DNA of 64,000 bases, taken from contig JBMZCV010000002.1 in assembly GCA_049613665.1 (NCBI GenBank), positions 43,452-107,451 on the forward strand. Direction: 5' to 3'. The notes beneath the pieces were generated by a model. It saw only the letters and a list, made by a program, of their open reading frames with translations, was not told the DNA's origin and ran no database searches. Every line of letters begins with the position of its first letter. Positions within the stretch are counted from its first letter, which is position 1. This document shows positions 36,724-46,595 of this stretch, piece after piece. The translations under genes and the position numbers were made by a program. The DNA is from JBMZCV01 sp049613665. GTDB lineage: Bacteria > Bacteroidota > Bacteroidia > Chitinophagales > UBA2359.

Positions 36724-37400
36724 AAATAGCCGACCTTAGCCGCCAAATTTCTGATAGCTTAGAAGATTTAGACATTTTAACAAAAGTGCGAAAAGGCTTT
36801 TTTGAAATAACAGAAAACGACAAAAATAGCAATACGACTTTGCGAAAAGTGCGAATTGACAATTTGCCAACAAAGAATATATGGGTTTTTCGCTCCGAAA
36901 TAGAGGATATTGAATGTCTGCGAAACCAAAGCAAAACGGTAGAAGTCACACTTTTACATCTGGATGCAGACAAATTGTATGCCTATATGATTGAATTAAA
37001 ATCTAGTTTATCGAAAAAAAATATTTCTGAAATAAAAAAGAAGTTTGCTTGTTCGCTAGTTACTTTAAGCCTTTATCTTTCTACACATAAGACTTTCAAA
37101 AAGCTTGAAAATATAGAAATAATACCTATTGGCATCACAATGTTTAATGATAATGCGTTTCAACGTGATTTTCATGAAAGACAATTGCATCGTTGTAGTT
37201 CGCTTCATAAAGAGGTTTTTCGTATGTCTTTGAGTAAAGAAAATAACTGTTACGAAACAAGTGTTCAATTAAAAACGCCTACTCTTGGCCGTTTTGAAAT
37301 AGGCGTTTTATTTTTTCAAAATCTAAACTGGCTTCCTTATACTTCAAAATCAAAAGAAAGCGAAAGTTTTAGCGTTGATTTTAAAGATTTCCAATTTTAG
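36720..37400 (+). CDS. Unknown partner protein with PD-(D/E)xK-like motif
   Basis: A 226-residue protein translationally coupled to the ATPase (ATG overlaps its TGA). I do not recognise the family. The segment LDADKLYAYMIELKSS (about 81-96) is a hydrophobic strand ending in E-L-K with an acidic residue nine positions upstream, followed by a helix. That is the arrangement of PD-(D/E)xK nuclease cores. A His/Cys-containing stretch (FHERQLHRCSSLHKEVFRM) follows. A nuclease effector is therefore a hypothesis. It converges on the TonB-receptor gene with only three bases between the stops. Confidence 0.6.
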   Translation: MKIADLSRQISDSLEDLDILTKVRKGFFEITENDKNSNTTLRKVRIDNLPTKNIWVFRSEIEDIECLRNQSKTVEVTLLHLDADKLYAYMIELKSSLSKKNISEIKKKFACSLVTLSLYLSTHKTFKKLENIEIIPIGITMFNDNAFQRDFHERQLHRCSSLHKEVFRMSLSKENNCYETSVQLKTPTLGRFEIGVLFFQNLNWLPYTSKSKESESFSVDFKDFQF

Positions 37401-37403
37401 CAC

Positions 37404-40313
37404 TTAAAACCTATGCGAAACCCTCAACATACTCAAACGCCCAATCTCTGGCGTTCCCACAAAATACTGCGTTGCATTGTTATAAGCATTTTGCACCGTC
37501 AAAGTCATATTCACAGCTTTGTAGAAATTAGGAGTCCACGACACATTAACATCTAGCTCATGTCGTGTAGCCACTCTGCCCACAAAAACACCCGAGTTGG
37601 CAGGATAGCTGTCGTTCCAGCGAAAACGCAAACCCATATCCAAACCTATTTTTTCGAGATTATAGCTGGCACCAAAACGCACTTTATGCTGTGGAGCATT
37701 CAAGCCGATATAGCCAAATTGTGCTCCTTCTACCAAAATAGAATCTTTATCGACAAAGGAATAAGAAGCGTTGAGTTTGATATTTTGCGTCAGATAAAAA
37801 TTGGCATTGCAATCGAAACCATACACACTAAGGTCGCCGATATTGCGAGAAGTGATGAGCATAGCAGGGCCATCGAGTTCCGTTGGCGAAATCGTGCCTA
37901 TGGGCAGTTGCGAACTCGCTTCCACCATAATACTAATAATTTCGTCATCGACACGGCCATTGTTATTACCTCCAAAATCTGGATTTTGGTCGAGAAGTTC
38001 CAAAATAGTTTCCTCAAAAGCTGGCGGCACATTTCCAAGTCTTTCTTCAATAATAGGCGTGAGATAAGCTTCCAACTCGCTAGAATTTAGCATAACAGAA
38101 GGCGTAACCAATGTTGTAGGCACTAAATAATTTTTGATGTCGGTGCGATAAGCATCAAAAGTGAGGAAAAAACGCTTGCCAATCACACCTTTATAGCCTA
38201 TTTCATAGCTTTTTGTTTCGGTATAGTTGGCTTTTTCCAAATCTTTCACATTTTTCCAATCTGAAAGCTGAAAACTTTGCGTTGTCAAATTCAAATCTTT
38301 TACTTCATGGCCAATGTCTTCAATATTTTCTGGCAAAATCAAACCTACACCTGTTGTTACCAATGCTGCCAATTCTTCAGGCACATTTGCAGCAGCTTCA
38401 TTTAGCACTATTTGAATGATGTTTTGCCAAGCTTCATTATTGATGCTTGCATCGCCAACATTGTAATAAGTATTTGTAGTTTCGCCAAAAGCAGAACGAA
38501 ATTGCGGTAGCAAATCATCGTTGAAATAAGGATTGTCGGCATATTGAAAATGATAGCCTGCCAAATTTCCTTTCGCCAAAATATCAACGCCTGTCGGAAT
38601 TTCGCCACTTTTGACATCAATAAACCATGCACCAGTTCCTGGCGTTTTGAAAGCTCTGTTGAAAGTCAATCTTAGATTGTGATTCGCATTGGGCTTATAC
38701 ATAATTGCAGCTCGTGGCGATACAAAAGCACGTTTTATAAAATGGTGATAGTCGCTTCGCAAAGCTGCAATGAGATTTATTTTTGGCAAAACTTTGTAGT
38801 CTGCTTGCATATATGCACCATATTCTTGAATATTGTCGCTGTCTTCGTAGCGGCCATTGAGTGTTCCTTCCGTATTTGGCAAAGTCCAAAAAGCATCAGC
38901 ACCATACACCAATTTCAACAAATCGCTAGGCTCAATACTGTGTTGAATTTGCGAGCCTACAAACTTCGATTTATCAGTAGTGAGATTTCCAGTACGCAAA
39001 AAATAAGTATCGCCAGAGTTGCTTGAATTGACGAAAATCTGTGCAAACAAATTTTTGTGTCGCAAACGTGCTTGCCCATAAATATATTCCCAATTGATGT
39101 ATTGACTCGCTCCCAAAGGCAACATTTCTACATTACTTACATTGTTGTAGCCAGCCGCAAAAACAAGTTCTGTTCGGCTATTGAAACGGACATCTAAACG
39201 CCCATCGGCACTATATTTTTTTATTTCTTCATTGCGACTATTATCCACATAATCGCCCAAAAAGCCTTGTTCTAGCGAGTCTTGCGACACTGTTTGCCCA
39301 TTTTCATACAAATAAATGTTTCCATTTGGCGATTGAATGGCTTTCACAATGCTATCTGGCTCGGCAGGGTCATTGTATTTCCAATCGCTACCTTGCATAT
39401 AAGCAGCCGAAATTTTGTAGCCAACTTGAATTGGATTATCCTTAAAAGTCAAACGGTCGGCATGTCGAATAGAAACCTTAGAAACTGCTCTATCGCTCCA
39501 CGCCTTTTCATCAAATTTTGGAGTAGTTGCACTCGTCAATTGTATCGTGTCTTTTATTTGGCTACGCAAACCAAAGCCGAAATTAACGACTGTTCCTTGA
39601 TGGTCGATAGGCGATTTTGTGATAATGTGCATCACACCACTACTGCTATTTGGGCCATACAAAGCAGAAGCAGGCCCTCGCAAAACTTCTATTTTTTCAA
39701 TATCATCGTCAGTCGTTGCTATCATCTGAAAGGCATTGGAACGCAAAGACGGCACACGAGCAATGCGATTATCGACAAGCGACAGCAAATCGTTTGAAAA
39801 CAAGCCGTTGAAGCCACGCACAACGACATTGCTGCCTTGCAAACCTGTTTTCATCACATCGACACCGCTAATATCTTGCACCATATCGCTCACACCTATC
39901 GCTACTTTCGCTTTGATGCTTTTGGCTTCAATAATGGAAATAGAAGCAGGTGCGTCCAATATTTTTTCTTTTCGCCTAGAAGCACTTATCACAGCAGCAT
40001 TGAAATCATAGCTATCTGTTTTTAGCGAAATATTGATTTTTTTGGCAGAATCACTTGTCAAAATACGAGTTTCGGTTTTGTAACCAACGTACTTGAAAAC
40101 GACGGTCGCAGGCAATTTTATTTGCAGTTCAAAATTGCCATCTAAGTCTGTAACTGTTCCAATCTTCGTATCTTTTACCAAAATATTGACACCAACCAAA
40201 GCTTCTTTTGTGTCGCTGTCAATGATTGTTCCTGTAAATTCTTGTTGAGCAAAGCTTTTGTTTGTGAGTAAAAAAAAGCAAAGTAAAGTGAAAAGTACAT
40301 AAATCTGTTTCAT
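37404..40313 (-). CDS. TonB-dependent outer-membrane receptor
   Basis: A 969-residue receptor. A signal peptide (about 1-22, ending SFAQQ) is followed by a carboxypeptidase-regulatory-like domain (GTIIDSDTKEALVGVNILV, about 25-110). The plug domain has ISGVDVMKTGLQGSNVVVRG and VLRGPASALYGPNSSSGV. A 22-strand-type barrel ends in the aromatic residue of SMLRVSHRF. There is no SusD-like partner next door, so glycan uptake is not indicated; siderophore, vitamin or peptide import is possible. ATG 40313 (MKQIYVLF) fits the signal peptide better than 40325. Confidence 0.93.
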   Translation of the reverse strand: MKQIYVLFTLLCFFLLTNKSFAQQEFTGTIIDSDTKEALVGVNILVKDTKIGTVTDLDGNFELQIKLPATVVFKYVGYKTETRILTSDSAKKINISLKTDSYDFNAAVISASRRKEKILDAPASISIIEAKSIKAKVAIGVSDMVQDISGVDVMKTGLQGSNVVVRGFNGLFSNDLLSLVDNRIARVPSLRSNAFQMIATTDDDIEKIEVLRGPASALYGPNSSSGVMHIITKSPIDHQGTVVNFGFGLRSQIKDTIQLTSATTPKFDEKAWSDRAVSKVSIRHADRLTFKDNPIQVGYKISAAYMQGSDWKYNDPAEPDSIVKAIQSPNGNIYLYENGQTVSQDSLEQGFLGDYVDNSRNEEIKKYSADGRLDVRFNSRTELVFAAGYNNVSNVEMLPLGASQYINWEYIYGQARLRHKNLFAQIFVNSSNSGDTYFLRTGNLTTDKSKFVGSQIQHSIEPSDLLKLVYGADAFWTLPNTEGTLNGRYEDSDNIQEYGAYMQADYKVLPKINLIAALRSDYHHFIKRAFVSPRAAIMYKPNANHNLRLTFNRAFKTPGTGAWFIDVKSGEIPTGVDILAKGNLAGYHFQYADNPYFNDDLLPQFRSAFGETTNTYYNVGDASINNEAWQNIIQIVLNEAAANVPEELAALVTTGVGLILPENIEDIGHEVKDLNLTTQSFQLSDWKNVKDLEKANYTETKSYEIGYKGVIGKRFFLTFDAYRTDIKNYLVPTTLVTPSVMLNSSELEAYLTPIIEERLGNVPPAFEETILELLDQNPDFGGNNNGRVDDEIISIMVEASSQLPIGTISPTELDGPAMLITSRNIGDLSVYGFDCNANFYLTQNIKLNASYSFVDKDSILVEGAQFGYIGLNAPQHKVRFGASYNLEKIGLDMGLRFRWNDSYPANSGVFVGRVATRHELDVNVSWTPNFYKAVNMTLTVQNAYNNATQYFVGTPEIGRLSMLRVSHRF

Positions 40314-40550
40314 AGCAAATGCCATTTAGAAAAGTTTGAAAAGAATTTTTGTTACTTTACAGTTGTTGTTTATATGCCTAAATATAAGGATATTTTTGCA
40401 TTTTTTTTATCATTGGAGTTTGTTTTTTTGAGTTTTTTAAGGTATTAAATGGCAACTGAAAAGTTAAAAGAATAAAAAATGTCAAGTTTTTACCTTCTTT
40501 TACTTGATGTTTTGAAATTTTTATAGTATCTTTAATAAAAAAACAAGTTG

Positions 40551-41279
40551 ATGACTACATCTAATATTCAAAATCAAATTAATAGTTTTCCTGAAAATAA
40601 ATTATTTAGTTACTCAGACTTTCAAATATCTCCTCAAAAAAAGATGGCTCTTGCCAAAAGATTAAGCATTCTTTCGAAAAAAAGAATAATTAAAAGATAT
40701 AAAAAAGGTATTTATTATAAGCCTAAAAAAACTATTTTTGGTTTTGTAAAACCTTCTGAAAAAGAGCAGCTTGATTTGTTATTGAAAAATGAAAATCGTA
40801 CAGAATTAAAGGCTTATATTTCTTACGAAACGATATATTATACTTATGGGTTGACTACACAAGTATCTAATATTTTCGTTATTGTGAGTAATAAACCTAA
40901 AAAATCGACACAAATAGGAGGTATTAAAGTAAAATATGTGAAAGGCATATGTCCAACATGTGAAAAAGATGTGAAACTTTTACAATTATTAGATATAATA
41001 AAAAGTTTCAAAAAAATTCCAGCTCGTAATGATGAAATTTTTGTAGCAGTAGTGAAAAGAGAGCTAAATTTGTTTTCAGCAGAAGAGTTGGCACGTTTCA
41101 TTTTTTTAGCAAAAAAATATAATCCTGCTACAAAAGCTTTGTTAGGAGCAATTTTGGAACTTTCTAATCAAAAACAAGTTGCTAATTTATTAAAAAGTAC
41201 TTTAAACCCACTAACAAAATTTCAACTTTCTATCACAAAAAAAGCTTTACCTAATCAACAAAATTGGCAAATATTTTGA
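40551..41279 (+). CDS. AbiEi-type antitoxin/regulator (type IV toxin-antitoxin)
   Basis: A 242-residue protein with an N-terminal winged-helix-like part (FSYSDFQISPQKKMALAKRL, then RYKKGIYYKPKKTIFG) and a C-terminal AbiEi-like domain (ISYETIYYTYGLTTQ, IGGIKVKYVKG). It sits directly before an AbiEii-type nucleotidyltransferase, the conserved order for type IV systems. There AbiEi represses the operon and counters the toxin. A TTG at 40548 is an alternative start. Confidence 0.8.
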   Translation: MTTSNIQNQINSFPENKLFSYSDFQISPQKKMALAKRLSILSKKRIIKRYKKGIYYKPKKTIFGFVKPSEKEQLDLLLKNENRTELKAYISYETIYYTYGLTTQVSNIFVIVSNKPKKSTQIGGIKVKYVKGICPTCEKDVKLLQLLDIIKSFKKIPARNDEIFVAVVKRELNLFSAEELARFIFLAKKYNPATKALLGAILELSNQKQVANLLKSTLNPLTKFQLSITKKALPNQQNWQIF

Positions 41280-42247
41280 TTTTACATTTAGAACAAGACA
41301 TTTTCAAAGATGCAATTACTGCTACTGCTCAACATTTGAGCATCAGAGAAGTGTATATCGAGAAAGATTATTGGGTAACTTGGATATTGAAAAACTTAGC
41401 ACAATCTGATTTTAAAAACGAAACGATTTTCAAAGGAGGGACTTCTTTATCTAAAGCTTTTGGCTGTATTGATAGATTTTCGGAAGACATTGATTTAGCT
41501 ATTATTACCAATAATCGGACGAACAATCAAATAAAAAGGCTGATTACAACTATTCAAAAACATATCACAAAAGACTTAGAAGAAATAAATATAGAAGGTA
41601 TTACAAGTAAAGGTTCAAAATTTAGAAAAACGGTTCATCAATATCATAAAGTTTCAGAGAATATTTTATTTGGGCAAGCAAGTGATAAACTTCTGGTAGA
41701 GATAAATGCTTTTGCTATTCCTCATCCAAATGAAGCAAGAAAAATAGAGACTTATATCGCTCAATTTTTGAGGGAAACAAACAACGAAAAAATAATAAGT
41801 CAATACCAATTAGAAACTATTGAAGTGCTTTGCTTGAATATTGAAAGAACTTTTACAGAAAAAATAATGGGATTGATTCGTGCTTCATATTACGACAATC
41901 CTATTAATGAACTAAAACAGAAAATTAGACATATTTATGATATTGAAAGAATGCTCTCAATAGAAAATATAAAAGTTTTTTTAGCAAGTGAAGCTTTTTT
42001 TGAGATGCTTGAAAAAGTAAAACATGATGATGCTAGTAATCATGAATTTGGAGGCGACTGGTTAACAAAAAAATGGCATCAATGTATTCTTTTTAGTAAT
42101 ATAGTAAATACATGGCAAAAGTTAAAGCATACTTACTTAAATGAATTTGCAACTTTAGTTTATGGAGACTTGCCAGACTCTGAAGAAATTATAACTACTT
42201 TACAAATAATTTCAGAACGACTAAGAATATTTGATAAACAAAAATAA
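41276..42247 (+). CDS. AbiEii/AbiGii-type nucleotidyltransferase toxin
   Basis: About 323 residues. The nucleotidyltransferase core is plain: EKDYWVTWILKNL, then FKGGTSLSKAFGCIDRFSED and DLAI, with the catalytic GGTSLSK and the two aspartates of SEDIDL. Family members modify tRNA acceptor ends or otherwise arrest growth, and several act in phage abortive infection. No in-frame ATG precedes the conserved region. A TTG at 41276 overlaps the antitoxin TGA and gives the usual short N-terminus; TTG 41264 is an alternative. All catalytic residues look intact. Confidence 0.85.
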   Translation: MILHLEQDIFKDAITATAQHLSIREVYIEKDYWVTWILKNLAQSDFKNETIFKGGTSLSKAFGCIDRFSEDIDLAIITNNRTNNQIKRLITTIQKHITKDLEEINIEGITSKGSKFRKTVHQYHKVSENILFGQASDKLLVEINAFAIPHPNEARKIETYIAQFLRETNNEKIISQYQLETIEVLCLNIERTFTEKIMGLIRASYYDNPINELKQKIRHIYDIERMLSIENIKVFLASEAFFEMLEKVKHDDASNHEFGGDWLTKKWHQCILFSNIVNTWQKLKHTYLNEFATLVYGDLPDSEEIITTLQIISERLRIFDKQK

Positions 42248-42310
42248 TCTCATAACTCATTGATAAATAATGGTTTATGAGACTGTATTTAAACCTTTAC
42301 TAAAAAAAAA

Positions 42311-44524
42311 CTAAGGCTCTAAAATCTTATAAAAAGCATCTTCCACTTCCACCAAAAAGCGAGAAGGCATCGTCAGGTAGCTATCCCAAGCTGTAAAATA
42401 AGAAGGATATGTCAAATACAATTGTTCTTTCGCACGGCTGCAAGCCACATAAAACAAACGTCTTTCTTCTTCCAAATAATCTATCGTTTTGAGTGAGCGG
42501 CTACTAGGAAATAAGCCATCAAGCAAGTGCGGCACAAACACACAATACCATTCCAAACCTTTCGCTGAATGAATGGTAGAAAGCGTAACAGGTTTGTCTT
42601 CGCTCTCGTCAATGAGCGGCCGATTTTGGTCTTGAAAACGATTCGATGGCGGGTCGAGGGCGAAATCTGACAGAAATTTCTCTAAACTATCGTATTTTCC
42701 TGCTAAAGTCACTAGTACATCAATATCTTGCAATCGCAATTCATAATCAGCTTCTTGCGTTTTGAGCAAAGGCTCGTAATAAGCTTTCAAAATCTCAATT
42801 TTCGTACTAATACTTATTGTTTCTCGCATCGCATCTTTCATCACCTCTTGCAAATTCAAGAGTTCTGTCCCATATTTTCGTTTATCGAACTTTGAAAAGT
42901 CTATCTGACCATTTTGTTTCTGCAAATGCAAAATGATTTTACTAGCCGTTACCTTGCCGATTCCAGGAATGAGTTTCAAAATTCTGTTCCACGCAACAGC
43001 ATCATAAGGATTGAGCAAAATACGCAAATAGGAAGTGATGTCTTTCACATGACGACGCTCCACAAAACGAATGCCACCAACAACGACATAAGGAATTTGG
43101 CGTTTCAACAACTCAGCTTGTATAAATGTGCCGTGATAACTCGCACGATATAGCACCGCAATTTTGTTGAGTGGAATATCTTTTTCTCGCAGTTCCATGA
43201 TTTTGGAAACGATAAATTCAGCTTCTTGTTGTTGGTCATATTGCTTCACAGCGATAGGCCGAAAAGGCGTGTGATTTTCGGAATATAAAGATTTTTTGTA
43301 GCCTAGAATGGCCTGATTAGCAATGGAGTTGGTAAAATTTAAGATGTCTTGATTACTTCTATAATTTCTGGTTAGTTTCACCACCTTACAGTTTGGATAA
43401 GTCGCTGGAAACATCAAAATATTTTCGAAATTTGCACCACGAAAGGCATAAATACTTTGCGTATCATCGCCCACAATCATAATATTTTGGCTACCTGCCG
43501 CAATGTAATCAATGATTTGCTTCTGTACGACATTCGTATCTTGAAATTCATCGACCATAATATAGCGATATTTTGCTTGAATACTTCGCCGAAAAGCCAT
43601 ATTATCCCGCAATTTGTCACGCAAAACTTCCATCAAATCATCGTAATCAAGCAACTGATTTGCCCTTTTGTATTGCTGAAAAGTTTTGGCAATCACGTTG
43701 ATGTCTTCTTCAAATTCGAGCAAAGCGGTATATTCTCTTTCCAACACTTCGACAATGCTAATATTACAATTTCGAGCTTTTGAAATGATGCTTTGAATTC
43801 TGTTTTTTCGAGGAAATGCTTTACTTTTTTTCGCAAATTTCAGCTCTTGCCGTATTAAATCTATCGTATCTTGTGCATCAATTGTGTCGATGATGGTAAA
43901 ATTGGTGGGCAAATCTAGCATTTTTGAATATAGCCGCAAAGTGTGATTGGCGAAAGCATGATATGTACCTCGCATGATTTTTTCAACGCTATTATCTTGC
44001 AAAAGCCTTGCAGTTCGTTCAATAATTTCCTTTGCAGCCTTTCGTGTGAATGTCAGTAATAGAATACTTTCTGGCAAAATATTGTTTTCCAACAAAAAGC
44101 TAGTTCGATAAACAACTGTTCTTGTTTTGCCACTTCCTGCACCTGCAATCACAAGCAAAGGGCCTTTAATACTCGTGGCGGCTACATATTGATTTTTGTT
44201 TAAGCTTTTCTGATAGTCTATTTTGTATTCTTTTGCTGGTGGAACAATAGCAAGATTTTCGGTTTGCTCTACTTTTTGTTCAATAATATCTGTTACTCGT
44301 TTTAGCTTCTCAATACGCATTTCTATTTCGCTAGGCACAAAAACTTGCAGGTAGTCTTCGTTTGTTAAACGCTCCAATTCGTGCATTTCTTTAAAAGAGT
44401 AACGCTGAGAGGCTTTTTCGATTGGCTTATTTTCTTGGTGATTTGGTGCAAAAGTGTTCAGAAAATCGGCTATTTTGTCCATGTCAGAACGTTGTCCGTC
44501 TTCGTAATCTGGATTTGAAGGCAT
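42311..44524 (-). CDS. UvrD/PcrA-type DNA helicase
   Basis: A 737-residue superfamily 1A helicase. In order it shows the Q-motif region LNKNQYVAAT, Walker A AGAGSGKTRTVV, motif II VDEFQDTN, motif III DDTQSIYAFRGA, motif IV region RNYRSNQDILNF, motif V STIHSAKGLEWY and motif VI EERRLFYVACSRAK. It probably unwinds DNA in excision or recombinational repair. The N-terminal 80 residues before the Q motif are longer than in PcrA. ATG 44524 (MPSNPDYED) is preferred to 44563. Confidence 0.93.
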   Translation of the reverse strand: MPSNPDYEDGQRSDMDKIADFLNTFAPNHQENKPIEKASQRYSFKEMHELERLTNEDYLQVFVPSEIEMRIEKLKRVTDIIEQKVEQTENLAIVPPAKEYKIDYQKSLNKNQYVAATSIKGPLLVIAGAGSGKTRTVVYRTSFLLENNILPESILLLTFTRKAAKEIIERTARLLQDNSVEKIMRGTYHAFANHTLRLYSKMLDLPTNFTIIDTIDAQDTIDLIRQELKFAKKSKAFPRKNRIQSIISKARNCNISIVEVLEREYTALLEFEEDINVIAKTFQQYKRANQLLDYDDLMEVLRDKLRDNMAFRRSIQAKYRYIMVDEFQDTNVVQKQIIDYIAAGSQNIMIVGDDTQSIYAFRGANFENILMFPATYPNCKVVKLTRNYRSNQDILNFTNSIANQAILGYKKSLYSENHTPFRPIAVKQYDQQQEAEFIVSKIMELREKDIPLNKIAVLYRASYHGTFIQAELLKRQIPYVVVGGIRFVERRHVKDITSYLRILLNPYDAVAWNRILKLIPGIGKVTASKIILHLQKQNGQIDFSKFDKRKYGTELLNLQEVMKDAMRETISISTKIEILKAYYEPLLKTQEADYELRLQDIDVLVTLAGKYDSLEKFLSDFALDPPSNRFQDQNRPLIDESEDKPVTLSTIHSAKGLEWYCVFVPHLLDGLFPSSRSLKTIDYLEEERRLFYVACSRAKEQLYLTYPSYFTAWDSYLTMPSRFLVEVEDAFYKILEP

Positions 44525-44689
44525 AATATTTTGCTTTTTTGTGTTTAAGTAGCTATAAGGCAAGTTACGTTTTTTTGTTTGATTTTTGGATAAAAAAGCT
44601 CTAATTGTTTAGATGTAGGCTTTTGAGTTGAAAAATTACTACTAGATAAATGGCTACAAAATCAAAATTTCGTGCTTTACTTATTGTTA

Positions 44690-44790
44690 CATAGACAAAA
44701 ATAATGAGACATTTCGTTTCAAACTAATGCCTTGATTTTTAATGTGTTAGCAACGAATTAGCCGTTTATTAAATAGTGCTTAACACTTAA
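44690..44790 (-). repeat. R2 intergenic repeat, full copy
   Basis: About 100 bp. On the minus strand it reads AAGTGTTAAGCACTATTTAA, then a TTGCTAACACATT...AATGCATTAG-type hairpin, then CATTATTTTTGTC. It aligns end to end with 60151-60254. Confidence 0.85.
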
Positions 44791-44853
44791 AAAAACAAAA
44801 ATAGTCTAAAACTCTTATGTTTACTTACTGTTAAAGATATAATTTTTTTTATT

Positions 44854-44861
44854 ACTTTTGA
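44854..44861 (+). promoter_or_regulatory. Putative -7 element of the Cys/Met PLP-enzyme gene
   Basis: TACTTTTG, 89 bases before the ATG at 44951. The -33 region is T-rich. Confidence 0.4.
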
Positions 44862-44950
44862 GGAAAATATTTACTAACGTTTGTTAGTGAAATAATGTTT
44901 TGTTTTTACATAAAAACAAACTACACCTTTCTAATAAATTTAAAATTTAA

Positions 44951-46198
44951 ATGAAGCATCAATTCAGACCAGAAAGTTTAATGATGACACATGGTTACAA
45001 GCCAGAATTATCAGAAGGAGCTATCAAATGCCCTATCTTTCAAACCTCAACTTTTGTGTTTAAAACCGCAGAAGAAGGCAAAGCACTCTTTGAAGTAGCC
45101 TATGGAAAAAGAGAAAAATTGCCTAACGAAGAATTAGGTTTAATTTACAGTCGCCTCAACAATCCTGATTTAGAAATACTAGAAGACCGACTTTGCCTTT
45201 GGGACAAAGCAGAAGATTGTGCAGTTTTTGAAAGCGGAATGTCGGCTATTAGCACAGTTTTGTTAGAGTTTTTAAAGCCAGGTGATTTGGTTTTGTATAG
45301 CAAGCCTGTTTATGGCGGTACTGACCATTTTATCAATCATTTTTTGCAAAAAATAGGAATTCGTGCCATTGGTTTTACGCCACAGCAAAAGCATGAAGAC
45401 ATCATTGAAATGATAGAGAAATCTGGCAAAGCTGACAAATTGGCTATGATTTTTATCGAAACACCAGCCAATCCGACCAATACTTTGATTGATATTGCTT
45501 GCCTAAAAGCTATTGCTGACAAGTATAGCAATAGCGAGAAACAAGTTTTGATGGCAGTAGATAACACTTATATGGGGCCACTTTGGCAACATCCTTTGAA
45601 GCATGGAGCTGATTTTGTCGTCTATTCGGCCACAAAATATATTGGTGGCCATAGCGATGTCATTGCAGGTGCGGTTTTGGGAAGTGCCAAATTGATGGCT
45701 CGTATTAAAACTTTGCGTACTTTTCTTGGAAATATGGCAGGCCCTTGGACAGGTTGGCTACTCATGCGTAGTCTCGAAACCTTGAAAGTGAGAATGGAAC
45801 AGCAACAAGAAAATGCCAAAGAAGTTGCCATTTTTTTGAGCCAACACGAAAAGGTAACAAAAGTAAATTATTTGGGTTTGATAAAAGAAGGCACAAGAGC
45901 CTACAAGATTTACAAACGACAATATAGTGGTTCTGGTGCGATGGTTTCATTTGAAATTGAAGGTGGCGAAGCAGCAGCTTTCAAATTTCTCAATTCGCTA
46001 AAACTCATCAAGCTTGCCGTTAGTTTGGGAAGTACCGAAAGCCTTGCTGAACATCCTCGCACGATGACTCATGCAGGTATAGAAGCGAATCAGCTCGACG
46101 AAATGGGCATTACCGATTCATTGGTGCGTTTGTCGGTTGGTGTCGAAAATTTTAAGGATATTATTTGGGATATTACACAGGCTTTGGAGTTGGAGTAA
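44951..46198 (+). CDS. Cys/Met-metabolism PLP enzyme (cystathionine gamma-synthase/methionine gamma-lyase family)
   Basis: A 415-residue fold-type I PLP enzyme. Family motifs are YSRLNNPDLEILEDRL, CAVFESGMSAIST, VYGGTDHF, IETPANPTNTLIDI, AVDNTYMGPLWQHPLKHGAD and the PLP lysine in YSATKYIGGHSDVIAG. These fit cystathionine gamma-lyase/synthase and methionine gamma-lyase. The exact reaction cannot be separated by eye; the insert RKLPNEELG-type near residue 50 is found in some Bacteroidota lyase annotations. It is monocistronic, with a promoter element upstream and a strong terminator downstream. Confidence 0.88.
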   Translation: MKHQFRPESLMMTHGYKPELSEGAIKCPIFQTSTFVFKTAEEGKALFEVAYGKREKLPNEELGLIYSRLNNPDLEILEDRLCLWDKAEDCAVFESGMSAISTVLLEFLKPGDLVLYSKPVYGGTDHFINHFLQKIGIRAIGFTPQQKHEDIIEMIEKSGKADKLAMIFIETPANPTNTLIDIACLKAIADKYSNSEKQVLMAVDNTYMGPLWQHPLKHGADFVVYSATKYIGGHSDVIAGAVLGSAKLMARIKTLRTFLGNMAGPWTGWLLMRSLETLKVRMEQQQENAKEVAIFLSQHEKVTKVNYLGLIKEGTRAYKIYKRQYSGSGAMVSFEIEGGEAAAFKFLNSLKLIKLAVSLGSTESLAEHPRTMTHAGIEANQLDEMGITDSLVRLSVGVENFKDIIWDITQALELE

Positions 46199-46220
46199 TA
46201 TTTTTGTGTTGAAAAAAAAT

Positions 46221-46260
46221 AAAAAGCCATGACAAAAGATAACTCTTGTCATGGCTTTTT
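46221..46260 (+). terminator. Terminator after the PLP-enzyme gene
   Basis: AAAAAGCCATGACAA pairs perfectly with TTGTCATGGCTTTTT around a 10-nt loop. The T-run is within the stem, so it may work both ways. Confidence 0.92.
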
Positions 46261-46595
46261 GTTTCAATAAGGGCTAATATGATTACATACCACAAAAAAC
46301 AGTCTATGTTATCAAGTCAAACTTTTAAAGTAGCAACAATTTTTATGAAAAAATGAACTTTAATTAAATATCATACTTGTTAAATTTTAGCATATATATC
46401 GCTTTTTTTGACTTATTTTTTGAAAAAAGGCATAGATTTTGCTATTAAGTAGAACGGTAAGACCATAAACTTGTATATACTACATAAAAAGTACCATTTT
46501 AACCAAACTAAAAAATCTTGATTATTGACTAAGTTATTGATAGTCAAGGTTTTATAAATAATGATAAATATATAATCTATTAAATAAGACATCTC
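46261..46595. other. Spacer without a gene
   Basis: AT-rich. A loose inverted pair (AATCTTGA/TCAAGGTT, about 46515-46553) and a TTTTAAAGTAGCAACAATTT block resembling the sequence just before 48274 are the only structures seen. Confidence 0.4.

Larger units (their letters stand above)
44525..44950. other. Spacer between divergent helicase and PLP-enzyme genes
   Basis: It contains a well-preserved R2 element (44690-44790) and a TAnnTTTG element (44854-44861) serving the gene on the right. Nothing else was recognised. Confidence 0.6.

Noticed and set aside
39282..39797. 171-codon plus frame within the TonB-receptor gene
   Set aside because: Lies opposite the conserved plug domain; shadow frame.
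37404..40313. Polysaccharide-utilisation locus around the TonB receptor
   Set aside because: No SusD-like lipoprotein, glycoside hydrolase or sensor gene adjoins it.
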